Positions 63,989-64,000 of a stretch of 64,000 nucleotides of DNA are shown here, in pieces (within the stretch, counting starts at the first letter, position 1; every line of letters begins with the position of its first letter). The translations under genes were made by a program, and so were the position numbers. This DNA comes from JAIEPX01 sp963725255 (lineage in GTDB: Bacteria > Pseudomonadota > Gammaproteobacteria > JAIEPX01). The notes beneath the pieces were generated by a model. That model did no database searches. It was not told the DNA's origin and saw nothing but the letters and a program-made list of their open reading frames with translations. The stretch lies in the NCBI GenBank assembly GCA_963725255.1, contig CAVRXV010000008.1, positions 62,001-126,000 of the forward strand, given 5' to 3'.

Positions 63989-64000
63989 TTCAACAACCCC

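Overview
The window looks like an AT-rich gammaproteobacterial chromosome, most plausibly a host-associated Legionellales-type organism. This is an inference from gene content: gamma-type housekeeping genes (cysS, a yafS-like gene with rnhA and dnaQ, pepN, gph, ubiG, sohB, potABCD, yheS, ilvE, murI) are mixed with genes of the kind such bacteria use against hosts or rivals (Fic, leucine-rich repeat, Sel1-repeat and large Pro/Ala-rich proteins, a Rap1a-like protein, a toxin-antitoxin pair). I saw no rRNA, tRNA or CRISPR array.

Layout. 1-4.8 kb: the end of an S1/P1 nuclease, a saccharopine-dehydrogenase-like gene, a small two-helix protein with a clear promoter, cysS and a small lipoprotein. 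4.8-7.7 kb: a three-gene minus-strand cluster of unknown function. 7.9-10.1 kb: yafS-like, rnhA, dnaQ. 10.1-13.2 kb: a frameshifted Na+/H+ antiporter, an MFS transporter and a small membrane protein. 13.3-18.7 kb: pepN, a Bax-like glucosaminidase, an arylmalonate-decarboxylase-like protein and a RelE/HigB-type module. 18.9-26.8 kb: gph, then minus-strand HPt-ubiG and a long potABCD-sohB-cation efflux run. 26.9-36 kb: a frameshifted VIT1-like gene, a 1028-residue low-complexity protein, yheS, a MATE-like transporter and ilvE. 36.2-42.9 kb: a decaying kdp potassium operon. 43-62 kb: an accessory region rich in repeats, IS3 elements, orphan genes and gene fragments. 63.2 kb: murI.

Two themes link the window. 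The first is gene decay. The antiporter, VIT1, KdpA (three shifts) and KdpB (five shifts) are broken by single-base shifts, KdpD lacks its kinase half, and a Fic gene is split by an IS3 element with a clean 3-bp target duplication.

The second is a dispersed palindromic repeat family with near-constant ends (GGGGTCAA/GGTGTCAG and complement) and a variable core. It occurs about 20 times, mostly between genes, sometimes as single arms and sometimes read through by the 3' end of a gene. In the 43-55 kb region the same ends bound larger units carrying a degenerate copy of one Cys-containing protein C-terminus. A separate MITE-like element with 34-36 bp inverted ends abuts a fragment of a leucine-rich repeat gene.
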